A stretch of DNA of 64,000 nt from Aspidiotus rigidus (Eukaryota; Arthropoda; Insecta; Hemiptera; Diaspididae): assembly GCA_035079385.1 (NCBI GenBank), contig JAVHKY010000030.1:5929001-5993000 (forward strand). Reading direction: 5' to 3'. The position numbers and the translations under genes are program-made. The notes below the pieces were generated by a model that saw only the letters and a program-made list of their open reading frames with translations, was not told the origin of the DNA and searched no databases. Numbering within the stretch: position 1 is the stretch's first letter; every line of letters begins with the position of its first letter. Positions 60,870-64,000 of this stretch are shown one piece after another.

Positions 60870-63800
60870 ATTTGAGCCTATGACGTAACGGGGAAAGACG
60901 AGCGTCAGCATCCGCACCTTTGACTTGATCGAATCGTTATACGGACTAACGAATTCGCTTCACTCATGATATTTAATTGAATTCAATTCTGTAAAGATTG
61001 CGTTGAGGCGCTGAAATTTTCAGAACTATTTCAGTTTCCGTCCTTTTTTGGCGATGACTTGCTTCGGCTCTCTTTGTATGTTGAAGGCAAAGATGACGTT
61101 TCTTTCGATCTGCCATCTTCCATAATACACTGCTTATGACCCTAAGGAAATAACAAGTCATTTACAAGTTGAATGACTCGAGTCAGTGTCATCACATAAG
61201 ATTACGTTTTAAGGCTGAGCCAAGTGAGAATGATTCGCGCAGTCAATGCCCCGAACCAGCTGGACGCGGCGATTAATTATTTTCTTGGTAACTGTTCACT
61301 ATCCGCAAAATAATGAGTCACCTAATATTTGCTGATCAGTTGGTGCTAATAGACTATTAATTACTCGGACACAATAATGTTATACTTGCGCGTCGTAAGA
61401 CGGCGTATTGTGAAGTCAGTAATTCATAATTTTTGACACGTCGTAGTGAACAAAATTTTTTAGAATGGTACAAACGAGGAGAACGTGGGTTGCCTGGCTC
61501 CCTTCCTTTCCTCATCCTAAAAGTAGACGACATTGTTTACGTAAAACTTCGTAATGATTATGTAGAATATGTGTATCGTAATTATTGTGTGTTGTCTACA
61601 TCGCTCGTCGAGTTAATCAGGAAATTCACACCCCTCGCTGCAGATTAAATAGAAATGTCATAAATGAAATACGCGTACAAATAAAATACAAAATGCTTCC
61701 TATTGAGAATAAACTCCAATCAAAGTGAATGCAATTACATTTTTTTTTTGCTTCCGGATCTTGAAAGTGCTGTACCAGGTGCTCTCGGACTGCTCTTGGC
61801 AAAATCAGGGTCTCTAAAATCCTTCGTCGTTCAACTAGAGTCACGTTTTCAATAAACTACATTTTGAACTGGTGGTACGCTACCGGTATTTTCTTTCATT
61901 TTGTTAAATCGGATTCTGTCTGCGCTACATGAATACGTAAATGTGCTAATATTATATATTTTTTTCTCTCGAAGATGCAGTTTGCTGCATAAGTGGAATA
62001 ATACTGTAACGTGTTATTTGAATAAATCAGTTTTTCATGACACGTGAATCGACGTGTGCACACTGCACTGCACAAGTCGTAATGTAAGATCAAAAAAATT
62101 TCCTTCTGTTTTTAAAGTCGTATTCTTCTTCAATCTACTAACCACTTAGACGAAAATACTGGTAGTTTTTTTCCTACATTATTTTTCATGTTTGTGGGGA
62201 ATTTTTGAAAATTTTTCGTCGATACTCTCGAGCTAGACCAGAATCGGTTGCCACGGTGTCGAGCCTTTGAGGTGTACCGCGTGAAAATATGACCTATCTC
62301 ATCTCACCTGTTTGTAAGGTTGGTATGCGTAAGCGGTAGCAATGTTGCACATTTCAAAGAAACTTTTTTCCTGTTTCGTCTCTAATTCCTACGATGATAT
62401 CGTAATTCATTTGAGAACACGGCTGTGAAAGTTCAACGAGTATTAAGAACGTATGAACTACGTTATAATAAATCAAAATCAGTGACAGTATAGGTATGAG
62501 ATAGGTATGAATTTTATGCGAATACTACGACGTAAATTTATATTTAAATCATAAGAATATTTTTGAAGGTCAGAAGGAGTCCCGTGTTTTTTCTTTCCTT
62601 TTTCAAGCAACGATAATGCAGAAAATTTTTGTTCTTCTCTCTCTCTCTCTCATTTTTCATTAATTGCTTGTTATTGTAATTTCCAATTCCCTCTTTGTAT
62701 ATTTATTGAAGGATGTACGCAGGAGTGGAGTATAAAAAATAATTCATCGGTGTACGTGTATCTCGACGATTTCCTTCTTCTCTTCTCGTTTAAACGGTAA
62801 AGATTATTCACCTCTCATTACATTCGCATACATATTAAAGAGTATGTTATTCACCGAAGGGTGTGTTTAAAGATGAGGAGACTCCCGTGACATTTATATT
62901 GTCAAATCTGATCAAACTCCATACAGAATTCGTGTCTGTCCAGTTACGTTTTGAATAAATTTTGAACGTTTGCAGCCCTAAAGTTTTTCTATCAAACTCT
63001 TCTTATTATGTATGCGCGAAAGGTTAGTTTTTGACTACAAAATGGCGAATTCTATTCGTATTATACTGGAAAAAAACAAATTCTTACTCGTAAGTAGGCA
63101 GTTAACAAACAATTATTCGTAAATGGATTTGTACCGACGAAATATTGTGGAATAGTTACACGTAAAAGAAATCTTTCGTGGACCCTATCTAGGATGGGGC
63201 GAAGGTCAGTCAAATGATCGAGTTAATTGTACGCTTTGGAACGAAGGATTTTCAACCGACCAAGGTTTTCACGCCGAGAGTACATTGACTTGACTCGTTG
63301 AAATTTTTCTCATCTTTCACTTATTCTTTAGATTATGCATCTCTTGTGACAGAGTTTGTCGATTACAAGATCGATTTAAAGCTAGTTATTCTGTATTTTT
63401 TTCTGGAAAAACTGGAAGTTGAAAATGTATACTTGGGCTAATCATATTAACTATATTGAAACATGACATAGTAAGTTCGAAAAAGTCCGAGGATTCTTAT
63501 TATTGAAAGAAAGCGGCCATTCTACTCTGATTTCGTCGCAAATTCAAGTGTTTTGATAGGGATTCTGGTACGTCAGTTGTGAATTTCTCAGACGAATTCT
63601 TCGATAATTTAACATTACGCGATCCTGTTTTATGGGAGTTTATTTGGGAAAAATATCCATCGTCCTCCTGAAAATTGCGGTGCCTGGAAAAATTTCGACC
63701 TCTTAGCTGGTACATGTGTGAAGGGAGGAGGAAGACCGAGAAAATCCCTACAGGAGCTGCTGGCATTAATTGATTACACAACTTAACAAAGTAAAATTTT

Positions 63801-64000
63801 CTTAAGAGGTCAAGAACGAGAGTATTCGATTCTGAAAGTATTTTTCACGCTGAATTCGATGCAGTTATTCGTTTTTCGTGATTCCCCCGTTATCTTCTGC
63901 AATCTTGATGTTTAGTTTGCGAAGCGCATTGAACACTATAGGGTAGTGTTACGAAAAGGTGTGTCGCGCTTTGCAACGAGCCGCGGCAGCTAAACGTTAA
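60870..64000. other. Non-coding stretch to the window end
   Basis: No gene recognised. A (CT)n microsatellite lies at about 62635-62652. The last 60 bp are slightly richer in CG, without a recognisable feature. Confidence 0.4.

Noticed and set aside
1..64000. CRISPR array, bacterial operon or phage content
   Set aside because: No regularly spaced direct repeats with unique spacers, no prokaryotic gene packing; introns and animal genes show a nuclear eukaryotic origin.

Overview
The window is nuclear DNA of an arthropod, almost certainly an insect. It is AT-rich, genes are sparse, introns are spliced with GT-AG borders, and non-LTR, Penelope-like and foldback/MITE repeats are abundant. The ion transport peptide gene (CHH/ITP neurohormone family, insect exon plan with ITP and ITP-like isoforms) fixes the phylum. 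A hemipteran-type genome is a guess from general look only.

Layout. 1-4.2 kb: repeat debris and intronic-looking DNA. 4.2-4.65 kb (minus): one coding exon resembling the N-terminal part of SIPA1-like Rap GTPase-activating proteins. 5.0-7.96 kb: a decayed RTE-like LINE ending in a (GAA)n tail, directly followed by a decayed Penelope-like element with GIY-YIG remnant. 8-34 kb: no confident intact gene. This stretch is dominated by copies of several interspersed repeats, notably one family loaded with the palindrome TGACGTCA (including a 430-bp inverted repeat at 12.25-12.68 kb) and another built from short TATATA/TCGA subrepeats. A decayed reading frame of unknown family lies at 13.4-14.05 kb. 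34.6-36.7 kb (plus): IFT81, intact and intronless, with a perfect RFX X-box 125 bp before the start codon. 36.8-40.2 kb (minus): a complete 13-exon leukotriene A4 hydrolase/aminopeptidase gene, convergent with IFT81. 43.5-46.95 kb (minus): ion transport peptide gene with a shared exon, an ITPL-specific exon and an ITP-specific amidated exon. 47-64 kb: mostly non-coding, with further repeat copies at 49.2-50.1, 53.77-54.3 and 60.2-60.86 kb, a small hAT-type MITE at 56.55 kb and a possible terminal exon at 59.4 kb.

The three well-supported genes are functionally unrelated: ciliary transport, an M1 zinc hydrolase, and a neuropeptide hormone. Exon borders were built by hand from splice consensus, codon phase and remembered family conservation. 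No alignment was run.
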